Shown: positions 18,079 through 26,347, counted from the first letter of the stretch. The stretch: 64,000 bases of DNA from an uncultured Oscillibacter sp. (GCA_910583785.1 CAJTZK010000005.1:8915-72914); one strand, 5' to 3'. A program made the numbers and translations. The notes: generated from the letters alone by a model not told the origin.

Positions 18079-19434
18079 TCACTCCCGGATGACCGTCCCC
18101 CGGTTCCTGGCGTCCAGCCCCGCCTTGATGCGGTAAATGGTAGCCTTGGGGTCCAGTTTCGTCTGCTCCCCGGTGGCCAGGTCCTTGCAGGCCACCACGC
18201 CCGCGCGGATCTCATCCTCCCCCAGGAAGATGACGTAGGGAATGCCCAGCTTGTCCGCGTAGGAAATCTTCTGCTTGAACTTCTTCTCCTCACAGTGGAG
18301 CTGGGCCCGGATGCCATTGTCCCGGAGCTCGGTGGCAAGGGCGATGGCTTCGGACAAATCCTCCGTCATGGGCAGGATCAGCACGTCCGCCGGGGCCGTG
18401 GGCAGCTCCGGGTCCAGCATCCCCTGTTCCCCCAGAACGTAAAACAGCCGGGTCAGGCCAATGGAAATGCCAACGCCAGGGAGTTGTTTATCGGTATAAT
18501 ATTCCGCTAAGTTATCATACCGCCCGCCGGAGCAGACGGACCCGATCTCCGGATGGTCCAGGAGAACCGTTTCGTAAACCGTGCCCGTGTAGTAGTCCAG
18601 CCCCCGGGCGATGGTCAGGTCCACGGCGAAGTTTTCCGCCGGAACGCCGAAGCCCCCCAGGTATTGCACCACGGTTTTCAGCTCATCCACTCCCTGGTCG
18701 AAGATTTCGTTCCGGCCCCGCCGGGCCTCCAGGGCGGAGAGGACGGCTCCGCTGTCCCCGGTGATGGAGATGAAATCTATGATCTCCTGGGCGTGCTCCG
18801 GGCAGAGGGCAAAGTCCCCGGTGAGGATGTCCCGGACCTTCTCCGGGCCGATCTTTTCCAGCTTGTCTACGGTGCGCATGATGTCCCCGGCCTTGCCGCT
18901 GAGGCCCAGGGAGGCATAGAAGCCGTTCAGGATTTTCCGGTTGTTCACCCGGATGCGGAACCGCTTGAGCCCCAGGGCGGAGAAGGTCCGGTAGATGATG
19001 GCGGGAATCTCCGCCTCGTTGAGGATGGAGAGCTTCCCGTCCCCAATCACGTCGATGTCCGCCTGGTAGAACTCCCGGAAGCGGCCCCGCTGGGCCCGCT
19101 CGCCCCGGTAGACCTTTCCGATCTGGAAACGGCGGAAGGGGAAGGCCAGGTCGTTGTAGTGCAGGGCCACATACTTAGCCAGGGGGACCGTCAGGTCAAA
19201 GCGGAGGGAGAGGTCCGCGTCCCCCTTCTGGAAGCGGTAAATCTGCTTCTCCGTCTCGCCGCCGCCCTTGGCCAGCAGCACCTCGCTGGACTCGATGACG
19301 GGGGTGTCCAGGGGGGTAAAGCCATAGAGGCTGTAGGTCTCCCGGAGAATCTCCATGATCCGCTCCATCTGCCGCTGGGGGGCGGGGAGGAGCTCCATGA
19401 AGCCGGAGAGGGTGCGGGGGGTCTGTTTTGCCAT
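18079..19434 (-). CDS. hisS: Histidyl-tRNA synthetase
   Basis: Charges tRNA(His). 451 residues. Class II motif 2 region is FQIGKVYRGERAQRGRFREF; the histidine-specific signatures are LTIARGLDYYTGTVYE and CSGGRYDNLAEYY, with motif 3 as PGVGISIGLTRL. A C-terminal anticodon-binding domain (ADVLILPM onward) is complete, so this is a true HisRS rather than the HisZ regulatory paralogue. ATG 19434 has AAAGGAG upstream and sits behind a T-box leader. Confidence 0.95.
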   Translation of the reverse strand: MAKQTPRTLSGFMELLPAPQRQMERIMEILRETYSLYGFTPLDTPVIESSEVLLAKGGGETEKQIYRFQKGDADLSLRFDLTVPLAKYVALHYNDLAFPFRRFQIGKVYRGERAQRGRFREFYQADIDVIGDGKLSILNEAEIPAIIYRTFSALGLKRFRIRVNNRKILNGFYASLGLSGKAGDIMRTVDKLEKIGPEKVRDILTGDFALCPEHAQEIIDFISITGDSGAVLSALEARRGRNEIFDQGVDELKTVVQYLGGFGVPAENFAVDLTIARGLDYYTGTVYETVLLDHPEIGSVCSGGRYDNLAEYYTDKQLPGVGISIGLTRLFYVLGEQGMLDPELPTAPADVLILPMTEDLSEAIALATELRDNGIRAQLHCEEKKFKQKISYADKLGIPYVIFLGEDEIRAGVVACKDLATGEQTKLDPKATIYRIKAGLDARNRGTVIRE

Positions 19435-19484
19435 AACGCTGCTCCTTTACTTCAATATCGCGGGGAGGGTTCCAAGGGGAGGAT

Positions 19485-19735
19485 TGCTGAAAAAGAGCGC
19501 CGTCCTCCCAAAACTGGTTTTGGGACGATAGCGCTCATCGCTTCGTGGTGCCACCCAAATTCAAGGCTTGCGCCTCCTTTCAGCCTCCTGGTACGGGGAG
19601 GGGGCCGTGGGCGTTTCCGCCCCCGCTCCGCCGCTGTCCTTCCTCCTGGCCGGACGGGACCCTTCCAGCCAGGGGGTCCCTCTCTTGGGAGCGGCGCATG
19701 GAGTACTGCTGCGGCGTCATCGCGGTGAAATCCTT
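19485..19735 (-). ncRNA. T-box riboswitch leader of hisS
   Basis: On the minus strand the T-box TTTGGGTGGCACCACG lies at 19543-19558. The AGTA element and AGAGAGGGACC of stem I are upstream. The terminator is a long hairpin, GAGCGC (19531-19536) to GCGCTC (19495-19500) with CCCAAAA/TTTTGGG inside, followed by TTTTT. CAC in GAAACGCCCACGG is a candidate His specifier, not verified by folding. Confidence 0.9.
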
Positions 19736-19738
19736 GTG

Positions 19739-19767
19739 ATTATATGCGTTTTTTCTCCAATTGTCAA
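19739..19767 (-). promoter_or_regulatory. Consensus promoter of hisS T-box transcript
   Basis: Minus-strand TTGACA (19762-19767) and TATAAT (19739-19744), a perfect match with a 17-base spacer. Confidence 0.92.
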
Positions 19768-20266
19768 GCGGCCCTTTCGACCGGAGACGGCCCTGGCGGG
19801 CGGGAATTTTGGAAGTTAGCGCAGGGCCGCCTCTTTCGCTGCCGCACCCTGGTGGTTGGGAAACAACTTCCGCTGCGTCTTTTAGTGCTGGGGCCGCTGT
19901 GGGGAAACCCCTGCCGTGCCACCCTCTTTTGCGAGAGGGGAACGTGCTCCCCCCTTGGCTCCCTCCGGCAAAGTACAGCCGTGTCCGGAAAAAAGTTCCC
20001 CTTGAAAAAGAGGGCTGTCCGTGAAGCGGACGGAGGGTTTCCCCTCCGCAAAGGGAACTGCCCGCGGGGCGGGCGGGGAGGGCCCCCGCTCCCGATAGAA
20101 CACCCTGTGGGGCCTGACCCCCGGGCCAGGCCATTTCTCCAGGGCTTGCCTTGCGTATGCTTCCAGGAGGGGCGGAGGTTCTTTTGCTGGCTCTGCCATA
20201 AGCGGCCCTGAGATTCTAGGGCTCTAGTTTCCCGTCCGCTAAGAGCCCCGCGTTGTTCAAGAAGCG
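19768..20266. repeat. Gene-free stretch with family B repeat motifs (copy 2)
   Basis: No coding region is supported between the hisS promoter and mgsA. At 20093-20155 it holds CCGATAGAACACCCTGTGGG and GCCTGACCCCCGGGCCAGG followed by CCATTTCTCCAGGGCTTGCC, a family B block. The rest is GC-rich with short dyads and no feature I recognise. Confidence 0.65.
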
Positions 20267-20683
20267 TCAGGCCAGGGGGCGGGAGGTGGAGGGGTTGACG
20301 ATGAGCCGCCAATCCAGGTCGCCCCGGGCAAGGCCCAGGACCAGCATCTCCGCCGTGGCAATGTTGCTGGCGAAGGGGACCCGGTTCTGGTCGCAGAGGC
20401 GGGAGATGTACGAGATGTCCTCCGCCCGCTCCTCACTGGCCGGGTCGTTGAAAAACAGCACCAGGTCAAACTCATTGTAGGAGATGCGGGCGCCGATCTG
20501 CTGGCTGCCGCCGTGGGCGTAGGTCAGGAAGCAGTGGACATCCAGGCCCGTGGAGTCTGCAATCATGTGCCCGGTGGTATTGGTGGCGTAGAGCTGGTGC
20601 CGCGCCAGAATCCCGGCGTAAGCGGTGCAGAATTGGACCATCAGCTCCTTTTTGTTGTCGTGGGCCATTAGCGCGATGTTCAT
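20267..20683 (-). CDS. mgsA: Methylglyoxal synthase
   Basis: Converts dihydroxyacetone phosphate to methylglyoxal and phosphate, a bypass that relieves phosphate-starved glycolysis. 138 residues. Family features: MNIALMAHDNKKELM, YATNTTGHMI, THGGSQQIGA-like YAHGGSQQIGARI, FFNDPASEE (Asp of the DP pair is catalytic) and NIATAEMLVLGL. AAGGAG lies 6 bases before the ATG. It is the last gene of a minus-strand run mscL-rsmG-minD-like-mgsA. Confidence 0.93.
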   Translation of the reverse strand: MNIALMAHDNKKELMVQFCTAYAGILARHQLYATNTTGHMIADSTGLDVHCFLTYAHGGSQQIGARISYNEFDLVLFFNDPASEERAEDISYISRLCDQNRVPFASNIATAEMLVLGLARGDLDWRLIVNPSTSRPLA

Positions 20684-20734
20684 GTCATGCTCCTTTCTGT
20701 CTTCGTAACCGGCGAAGCCCGCCGGTGGTTTGGC

Positions 20735-21481
20735 TTATCGTATCCGCAGCAGGGGGACCTTCTGTCCTTGGAGCCGCTTGGCAATGTTCCGGTAGGCCGC
20801 CGCCGCCCCCTGGTTCCCGCTGAGCAGCAGGGGTACCCCCCGGTTCAAGGCGAGGGGGAGGGCGTCGTCCTCCGGGATGACTCCAATCAGGGGCAGGCCC
20901 GCCCGGTCAATGGCGTCGTCTATGGTGGCGTGCATGCTGCGGAGCATCTTCCTCCGCACCCGGTTTACCGTCAGGTGCAGCCTCCCGTTGGGGAAGCGGT
21001 GGAGCTCCATCACCGTATGCTGGGCGTCCCGGAGGGAGGAGGCGTCCGCCGTGGCCACCACCACGCATCGGTCCGCCGCGCAGGTGGCCAGCTGGAACCC
21101 GCTGTCCAGACCCGCCGGAGCGTCCAGGAAGCAGTAATCGAACCGCTCCCGGGCAGCGTCCAGCATGATGGACATCTGTTCCTCCGTCACCGGGCGGCCC
21201 CGGCTCCGGGTGGGGGCCGTCAGCAGGAAGAGGCCCGGAATGTCCGGGTGTTCCACCGCCGCCACGTCCAGGGAACAGCGCTGTTGGGCCACGTCGGTAA
21301 AGTCCATAATGGCCCGGTCCGTCAGCCCCAGGGCCAGGTCCAGGTTCCGCAGGGCCACGTCGCAGTCCACGCACAGCACCTTCTGTCCCAGCTGCGCCAG
21401 GGCGGACCCCACCCCGGCGGTGAAGGAGGTCTTGCCCGTGCCCCCCTTGCCGGAGACTACGGCAACGCATTGGCCCGCCAT
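20735..21481 (-). CDS. MinD/ParA-type P-loop ATPase
   Basis: 248 residues with the deviant Walker A VVSGKGGTGKTSFTAG, switch regions CVDCDVALRNLDLALGL and YCFLDAPAGLDSGF, and NRVRRKML. LRNLDLALGL is typical of MinD, which positions the division septum by membrane-bound oscillation or polar recruitment. The C-terminus (NIAKRLQGQKVPLLRIR) is only weakly amphipathic and lacks the usual MinD membrane helix. No minC or minE is adjacent. It may be a MinD or a related partitioning ATPase. Confidence 0.85.
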   Translation of the reverse strand: MAGQCVAVVSGKGGTGKTSFTAGVGSALAQLGQKVLCVDCDVALRNLDLALGLTDRAIMDFTDVAQQRCSLDVAAVEHPDIPGLFLLTAPTRSRGRPVTEEQMSIMLDAARERFDYCFLDAPAGLDSGFQLATCAADRCVVVATADASSLRDAQHTVMELHRFPNGRLHLTVNRVRRKMLRSMHATIDDAIDRAGLPLIGVIPEDDALPLALNRGVPLLLSGNQGAAAAYRNIAKRLQGQKVPLLRIR

Positions 21482-21522
21482 GGAACGCGCCTCCCTTCCA
21501 AACGGTGATTTCGTACTCTCTA

Positions 21523-22221
21523 TTATAGCGGATTCTTCTTGATCTTTGCAAACGTTCTAGGATATTTTTTGGGGGTTTCCCCTATTTTTGTGAGAATTAC
21601 CAGCCGCCGGGGGATCTCTGTACCGGGAATGGCATAGTCCAGGGGCTTTTCCAGCCGCCCGCCCAGCAGGCTCGCCGCCCGCCCGGCGTCGTTCAGCTCC
21701 TCCTGGGTGTCCACGGACTTCATGGCCAGGAACTGGCCCCCCGGCTCCACCAGGGGCAGGCACAGCTCTGCCAGTACGGGCAGGGCCGCCACCGCCCGGC
21801 TCACCGCCACACCGAAGGACTCCCGGCGTTCCGCCGCGAACTCCTCCGCCCGGCCGTGGACGCATTCCACGTCCTCCAGCCCCAGGTCTTCGCAGACCTC
21901 CCGGAGGAAGTCCACCCGCTTGCGCTGGGCGTCCAGCAGGGTCAATTGAATGGAGGGCTCCAGGATTTTCAGGGGAAGGCCCGGAAAACCCGCCCCGGTC
22001 CCCACGTCCACCACGGTTTTCCCCCGGAGGTCCGCCAGGGCCAGCAGGGCGGCGCTGTCCAGGAAGTGGAGCCTTGCCGCCTCAGCGGGGTCCGTGATGG
22101 CGGTGAGGTTCATGACCTTGTTTTTCTCCGCCAGCAGCTCCCAGTAGCGGAGCAGGGCCGGGATTCCCCCGGCGGGGAGGGAGAGGGCCGTCAGGCCCTC
22201 CCGGAGGATGGCTTCCATCAT
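21523..22221 (-). CDS. rsmG: 16S rRNA (guanine527-N7)-methyltransferase
   Basis: Methylates G527 of 16S rRNA. 232 residues. SAM motif VVDVGTGAGFPGLPLKIL, preceded by NLTAITDPAEAARLHFLDS, and VSRAVAALPVLAELCLPL. The start overlaps the mscL stop (ATGA); a second ATG follows immediately. rsmG lying between parAB and other origin-proximal genes is common in Firmicutes. Confidence 0.95.
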   Translation of the reverse strand: MMEAILREGLTALSLPAGGIPALLRYWELLAEKNKVMNLTAITDPAEAARLHFLDSAALLALADLRGKTVVDVGTGAGFPGLPLKILEPSIQLTLLDAQRKRVDFLREVCEDLGLEDVECVHGRAEEFAAERRESFGVAVSRAVAALPVLAELCLPLVEPGGQFLAMKSVDTQEELNDAGRAASLLGGRLEKPLDYAIPGTEIPRRLVILTKIGETPKKYPRTFAKIKKNPL

Positions 22222-22607
22222 TTCTCCTTCAGCAGGTCCCGGATTTCCGTCAGCAGCTTCTCCTCGGGGGAGGGGCCCGGCGGGGGAGCGGTTTCCTTCT
22301 TCTTGTGGAAGCGGTTCAGGGCCTTTATGATGCAGAAGACCACCAGGGCCATAATCAGGAAGTTCAAAACGGCCTGGATGAAGTTGCCGTAGGTGATGGT
22401 GGCGGGCCCAATGTCCACCGCCAGCTCCGCGAAGGAGACGCTGTCGGTGAAGATGCCCAGGATGGGCATGACGATATCGTTGATCAGGGAAGTGGTGATG
22501 TTGGAGAAGGCTCCGCCGATGATCACGCCTACCGCCATGTCCATCACGTTGCCCCGGGCGATGAAGGTCTTGAATTCCGACCAGAATCCGGAGGTCTTGT
22601 CAGCCAT
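22218..22607 (-). CDS. mscL: Large-conductance mechanosensitive channel
   Basis: Emergency pressure-release channel in the cytoplasmic membrane. 129 residues from ATG 22607, which has AAAGGGA at 7 bases; an open frame runs 9 codons further upstream without support. FWSEFKTFIARGNVMDMAVGVIIGGAF covers the N-terminal helix and TM1 (key GNVMDMAVGV). TM2 is NFLIMALVVFCIIKALN, followed by the C-terminal helix LLTEIRDLLKEK. Confidence 0.95.
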   Translation of the reverse strand: MADKTSGFWSEFKTFIARGNVMDMAVGVIIGGAFSNITTSLINDIVMPILGIFTDSVSFAELAVDIGPATITYGNFIQAVLNFLIMALVVFCIIKALNRFHKKKETAPPPGPSPEEKLLTEIRDLLKEK

Positions 22608-22659
22608 GATTGATTCCCTTTCGTATAAATTCATCTTACAAGTACGGATAGGAATGAAA

Positions 22660-23700
22660 TTATGCGGTTCTCACCCGGAGGGAGGGCTCCAGCACCCGGG
22701 CCATCATGATGGCGGCCTGGGCCCGGGTCAGCTCCTTGTCCCCGCCGAAGCTTCCGGCCTGGTCCACGCCGGTGAGGACGCCCGCCTGATAGAGGTTCAA
22801 GATTCGCTGAGCCTTTGGGGTTTCCTCGTCGACGTCGGGGACGGTTACCGTCTCGTTCAGGATGTCCAGCTCCCCGGCAACGGCGCTAACTAGCCACGCG
22901 AACATATCCCGCCGGGCGCTGTCGCTAGAGAAGCGGGTGAGGGCGTCATAGTCCTCGATTCCGTTTTCCCCGGCCAGCGGGGCCAGCAGGTCCGAGATCA
23001 GGTCGGCCTTGTTTTCGCTGGTCAGGTAGACCAGGGCGGGATACCACCAGGCGGAGGCCAGGCGGGTGAAGTTTGTGGCGTTGTACCAGAAGAGGGAGTT
23101 TCCGTCCGGGTCGTCGAAGTCCTCAAAGCAGTAGCCGGTGCCCTGGAAGCCCTGGGTCATGGTGCCGGGCTCCGAGTGATAGGACTGCCGGAGGCCCTGA
23201 TAGGTGCGGATGTGATTGTAGCCCTCGAAGCCGATTTCCAGCCGGCAGGTTTCCGGGAGGGAGGCGTCCTCCTCCTCCAGGCTGAGGCAGAAATAGGGAT
23301 TCATGCCGCCGGTGTAGGAGTGGGGGAGTTCCCCCGCCGGGTAGGAGGCAATCAAGCTGCCGTCCTCATCGAGGAACCGGAGGTAGGGCTGGCTCAGGTC
23401 CGGCAGGTCCGGCACCGTGCCGTCGCCGCCGTTTTGGAGATTGTAGAGCCGCGCCGCCAGCACCACCAGCTGGGCCACGTTCAGCTTTCCCTGGGGGTTA
23501 AAGGTCGTGTCCGAGGTGCCGTTCATCAAGCCCCGCTCGTAACAGAGCTTCACGGCCTCGTAGGAGGCGCTTCCCTCCGCCACGTCGGAAAAACCGGGGT
23601 AATCCCGAGATGTTGTGGTTTCTGTACCCGTTGCGCCACAAGGGATTGAGAGCGCAGACAGGAATACAGCCGTTAAAATCAGTCCGGCAATACATTTCAT
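22660..23700 (-). CDS. Secreted protein with S-layer homology repeats
   Basis: 346 residues. Signal peptide MKCIAGLILTAVFLSALSIPCGA. One SLH repeat is at about residues 34-90 (YPGFSDVAEGSASYEAVKLC, ERGLMNGTSDTTFNPQGKL), and a second at the C-terminus (LNLYQAGVLTGVDQAGSFGG, DKELTRAQAAIMMARVL). SLH domains bind pyruvylated cell-wall polymers, so the protein is probably held at the cell surface. The roughly 200-residue central domain, rich in aromatic residues, is not recognised. It is a single-gene unit downstream of serS on the same strand, separated by a family C hairpin. Confidence 0.88.
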   Translation of the reverse strand: MKCIAGLILTAVFLSALSIPCGATGTETTTSRDYPGFSDVAEGSASYEAVKLCYERGLMNGTSDTTFNPQGKLNVAQLVVLAARLYNLQNGGDGTVPDLPDLSQPYLRFLDEDGSLIASYPAGELPHSYTGGMNPYFCLSLEEEDASLPETCRLEIGFEGYNHIRTYQGLRQSYHSEPGTMTQGFQGTGYCFEDFDDPDGNSLFWYNATNFTRLASAWWYPALVYLTSENKADLISDLLAPLAGENGIEDYDALTRFSSDSARRDMFAWLVSAVAGELDILNETVTVPDVDEETPKAQRILNLYQAGVLTGVDQAGSFGGDKELTRAQAAIMMARVLEPSLRVRTA

Positions 23701-23737
23701 CGTTCAAGTCCTTTCTATCGGCTCCAGACGGGTTGAT

Positions 23738-23812
23738 ACTTTTTCTCGTGAGAAAAAGGTACCAAAAAGAGCTTTATCACGCTCTATACCCTGGTTTTTA
23801 TCCGGGATTTGT
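23738..23812. repeat. Interspersed hairpin repeat family C, copy 1
   Basis: Hairpin CTTTTTCTC / GAGAAAAAG then GTACCAAAAAGAGCTTTATC, CGCTC and TTTTTATCCGGG. It resembles 53451-53518 in both hairpin and trailing sequence. It lies 18 bases downstream of the serS stop, so it may act as that gene's terminator. Confidence 0.6.
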
Positions 23813-23829
23813 TGCACGACAACCAAGTC

Positions 23830-25134
23830 TCAGCAGGTCGGGACCAGTTTTTCGGTTCCGCCCATGTAGGGGCGCAGGACCTCGGGGATTAGGACTGTGC
23901 CGTTGGCCTGGAGATTGTTTTCCAGGAAGGCGATCAGCATCCGGGGCGGGGCCACGCAGGTGTTATTGAGGGTGTGGCACAGCTGGGTCTTGCCGGACTC
24001 GTCCTTGTAGCGGATCCGCAGCCGCCGGGCCTGGGCGTCGCCCAGGTTGGAGCAGGAGCAGACCTCAAAATACTTTTGCTGCCGGGGGGACCAGGCCTCG
24101 ATGTCGCAGGACTTGACCTTCAAATCCGCCAGGTCGCCGGAGCAGCACTCCAGCTGCCGCACGGGAATGTCCAGGGACTGGAACAGCTCCACGGAGAACT
24201 GCCACAGCTTTTCGTACCACATGGGGGACTCCTCGGGCTTGCAGACCACAATCATCTCCTGCTTTTCAAACTGGTGGATGCGGTACACGCCCCGCTCCTC
24301 GATGCCGTGGGCGCCCTTCTCCTTGCGGAAGCAGGGGGAATAGGAGGTCAGGGTCTGGGGCAGGTTCCCGGCGGGGAGAATCTGGTCGATGAACCGGCCG
24401 ATCATAGAATGTTCGCTGGTGCCGATGAGGTAGAGGTCCTCGCCCTCGATTTTGTACATCATGCCGTCCATGTCCGTCTGGCTCATGACGCCTTCCACCA
24501 CGTTTCCGTGAATCATGAAGGGGGGGATGCAGTAGGTAAAGCCCTTGCCAATCATGAAGTCCCGGCCATAGGCCAGCACCGCCTCGTGGAGCCGGGCGAT
24601 GTCGCCCAGGAGGTAATAGAAGCCGTTGCCGGAGACCCGGCCCGCCGCGTCCAGGTCGATGCCGCCGAAGGACTCCATGATTTCCGTGTGATAGGGGATG
24701 GGGAAGTCCGGGGTTTTGGCCTCGCCGAAGCGCTGGACCTCCACGTTTTCGCTGTCGTCCTTGCCAATGGGGACGGAGGGGTCGATGATCTGGGGAATCA
24801 GCAGCATGCGCTTGTGGAGCTCCGCCTCCAGCTCGTTTTCCTGCTTCTCAAGCTCGGCCAGGCGGTCCGCCTGTTCCTTCACCTGGGCCTTGACGGCCTC
24901 GGCCTCCTGGAGCTTGGAGGGGTCCTTTTTGGACTGGCCCATGAGCATGCCGATTTGCTTGGAGAGGGTATTGCGGTTGGAGCGGAGCTGGTCCGCCTCG
25001 GCGATGGCGGCGCGGCGCTTGGCGTCCAGGCCGATGACCTCGTCCACCAGGGGGAGTTTCTCCTCCTGGAATTTTTTCTGGATGTTCTCCTTGACGGCCT
25101 CGGGGTTCTCCCGGATGAAGCGGATATCAAGCAT
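23830..25134 (-). CDS. serS: Seryl-tRNA synthetase
   Basis: Charges tRNA(Ser) and tRNA(Sec). 434 residues. The N-terminal antiparallel coiled coil (about 30-100) is the tRNA-binding arm. Catalytic motifs: GTSEHSMIGRFID, motif 2 FRKEKGAHGIEERGVYRIHQ and motif 3 LNNTCVAPPRMLIAFLE. Motif 2 and motif 3 differ from the common bacterial forms (FRxEAGSAGRDTRGLIRQHQ and NGSGLAVGRT). The gene may belong to a less common SerRS clade. AGAAGGAA precedes ATG 25134. I see no T-box in the leader. Confidence 0.93.
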   Translation of the reverse strand: MLDIRFIRENPEAVKENIQKKFQEEKLPLVDEVIGLDAKRRAAIAEADQLRSNRNTLSKQIGMLMGQSKKDPSKLQEAEAVKAQVKEQADRLAELEKQENELEAELHKRMLLIPQIIDPSVPIGKDDSENVEVQRFGEAKTPDFPIPYHTEIMESFGGIDLDAAGRVSGNGFYYLLGDIARLHEAVLAYGRDFMIGKGFTYCIPPFMIHGNVVEGVMSQTDMDGMMYKIEGEDLYLIGTSEHSMIGRFIDQILPAGNLPQTLTSYSPCFRKEKGAHGIEERGVYRIHQFEKQEMIVVCKPEESPMWYEKLWQFSVELFQSLDIPVRQLECCSGDLADLKVKSCDIEAWSPRQQKYFEVCSCSNLGDAQARRLRIRYKDESGKTQLCHTLNNTCVAPPRMLIAFLENNLQANGTVLIPEVLRPYMGGTEKLVPTC

Positions 25135-25195
25135 GATGATTTCCTTCTTTCTTCAATATTAAACAATATTACACGTTTGAAGTATACGTTTGAAG

Positions 25196-25211
25196 TGTTT
25201 CACGTGAAACG
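25196..25211. promoter_or_regulatory. parS centromere-like site 1
   Basis: TGTTTCACGTGAAACG matches the B. subtilis-type parS TGTTTCACGTGAAACA at 15 of 16 positions. ParB binds here and spreads. It lies upstream of serS. Confidence 0.9.
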
Positions 25212-25296
25212 GGGGGGGGATGCCCGCCCTTCGGGCGGGGGAGGATTTCAGCCATGAAGATGGCTGGTTCAATGCACCCCCCATTCTCTCTTTTGC
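25212..25296 (-). repeat. Interspersed repeat family D, copy 2 (inverted)
   Basis: Reverse complement of the 14161 element: GCCCGCCCTTCGGGCGGG, GGATTTCAGCCATGAAGATG, GGTTCAATGCACCCCCC. It is followed by GCCGTGCACGGT at 25311, also seen at 17128. Confidence 0.8.
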
Positions 25297-25517
25297 GAAA
25301 AGAGAGAATGCGCCGTGCACGGTGGAAGAGAGAAAACGGGGGCGCGCAGGCAGTACCTCCGGTTTCACGAATGTCTTCTGCCCGCAGCGTAATACAAACG
25401 GGGGTTTTGGCGGCCGATGTAAGGACTGTCCGGCCCTCCCCGCTGCCGCCAACCTGGCGGTTGGGGAAAGAATTGCCCCTGTATAGGCCGCCGTCCTCGG
25501 CGGCCCGTCCCTCAGCC

Positions 25518-25856
25518 CACCCCTCTATCGATAGACCACCCTATAGGGGTCCCCGCCGGAGCCCAGCGAAGCGGGTCCGGTGGGGAGAGGATGAAGGAAT
25601 GGAGCAGAGCGGAGTCCTCGCCGTCAGGCGGGGACGCAGCGGGTGGAATTTCTTCTGACGATGTGGGGCCTGACCCTCTGGTCAGGCCATTCCCTCAGAA
25701 ATTGCCTTTCTACCGATAGCGGCCCATTTCCCCGGAACCTCCATGCTGCCCATGGCCCATTCCCTCCGGGCCCGCCCTTCTATCGGCAGAACACCTGTAG
25801 GGGGCGGGCTCTGTCCCGCCCCGTCCCCTGTCCTTCTATCAATAGAACTTTTTTAA
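25518..25856. repeat. Repeat cluster: family B units plus family A copy 4
   Basis: Family B motifs CTATCGATAGACCACCCTAT, TGTGGGGCCTGACCCTCTGG, CCATTCCCTCAGAAATTGCC, CTACCGATAG, CTATCGGCAGAACACCTG and a final CTATCAATAGAA surround a family A copy at 25547-25658. The cluster runs to within a few bases of the 25853 gene. Nothing coding is supported in 25212-25852. Confidence 0.75.
25547..25658 (-). repeat. Interspersed repeat family A, copy 4 (inverted)
   Basis: Shares CCCAGCGAAGCGG, GTGGGGAGAGGA, GAAGGAATGGAGC, GCGGAGTCCTCGCC and GGAATTTCTTC with copy 1; its end arms are CCGGAGC / GGTCCGG. It is nested inside a family B cluster. Confidence 0.8.
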
Positions 25857-26347
25857 CCGGCCTCCAATAATGGCCGTAGCCGCTCCGCCAGGGCCTGGGC
25901 GGTCTCCTCGCCGCCGGAGAGGGAGGCGGGCAGATTTTGCTTGGTGTACGGGGAGGTGTAACAGGGCTTTCCGCCGTTCAGCTGGAGCATGAGGTCTTTG
26001 TCGCCGCTGTCCCAGAGATAAAAGACCAGAGCCTCTCTTGCGGCGGGCTCGGTGCGGATGACGCCGTCTTGATACTGCCGGACCAGATTCCACGGGGGTC
26101 TGCGGAAGCGAAGGGCTTCCAGCTCGTCCAGGACGGTCTGCCACAGAGGATCGCCGGGCCGGAGGCCAATGCTTCGGGCCTCCTGCTCGCCTACGCCTGG
26201 CTCGTTGCGGGAAATGCGGACGTTGACGGCCTCCAGTTCTCCGATGCCCAGGCCGTAGACGTCCACAGGCCGGGAATACCACGCCGCCCACAAAACCAGG
26301 GCCAGGATGACGGCCAGAACCTTCCAGTGGGCCTTTACCTGGTTCAC
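25853..26347 (-). CDS. Unknown membrane-anchored protein (paralogue of 17539 gene)
   Basis: 164 residues starting at GTG 26347, which overlaps the previous gene's TGA (GTGA). It is the last gene of the parA-parB operon. One N-terminal helix (VLAVILALVLWAAWYSRP) is followed by an extracytoplasmic domain of about 135 residues. It shares the LWAxWYxRPxDxYxL segment and an LEALRFRRPP block with the 17539 protein, which sits behind hisS. No known family. The stop is followed within a few bases by family B repeat sequence, as in the paralogue. Confidence 0.75.
   Translation of the reverse strand: MNQVKAHWKVLAVILALVLWAAWYSRPVDVYGLGIGELEAVNVRISRNEPGVGEQEARSIGLRPGDPLWQTVLDELEALRFRRPPWNLVRQYQDGVIRTEPAAREALVFYLWDSGDKDLMLQLNGGKPCYTSPYTKQNLPASLSGGEETAQALAERLRPLLEAG

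Noticed and set aside
18079..19434. HisZ (ATP phosphoribosyltransferase regulatory subunit) as alternative to HisRS
   Set aside because: Full class II motifs and the C-terminal anticodon-binding domain are present, no hisG is adjacent, and a T-box precedes it.
25135..25195. T-box leader sought upstream of serS
   Set aside because: Only about 60 bases before parS and the repeat cluster, without TGGNACC or a terminator hairpin.
25212..25856. Regularly repeated motifs considered as a CRISPR array
   Set aside because: Units differ in length and order, spacers are not uniform, and no cas gene is present.
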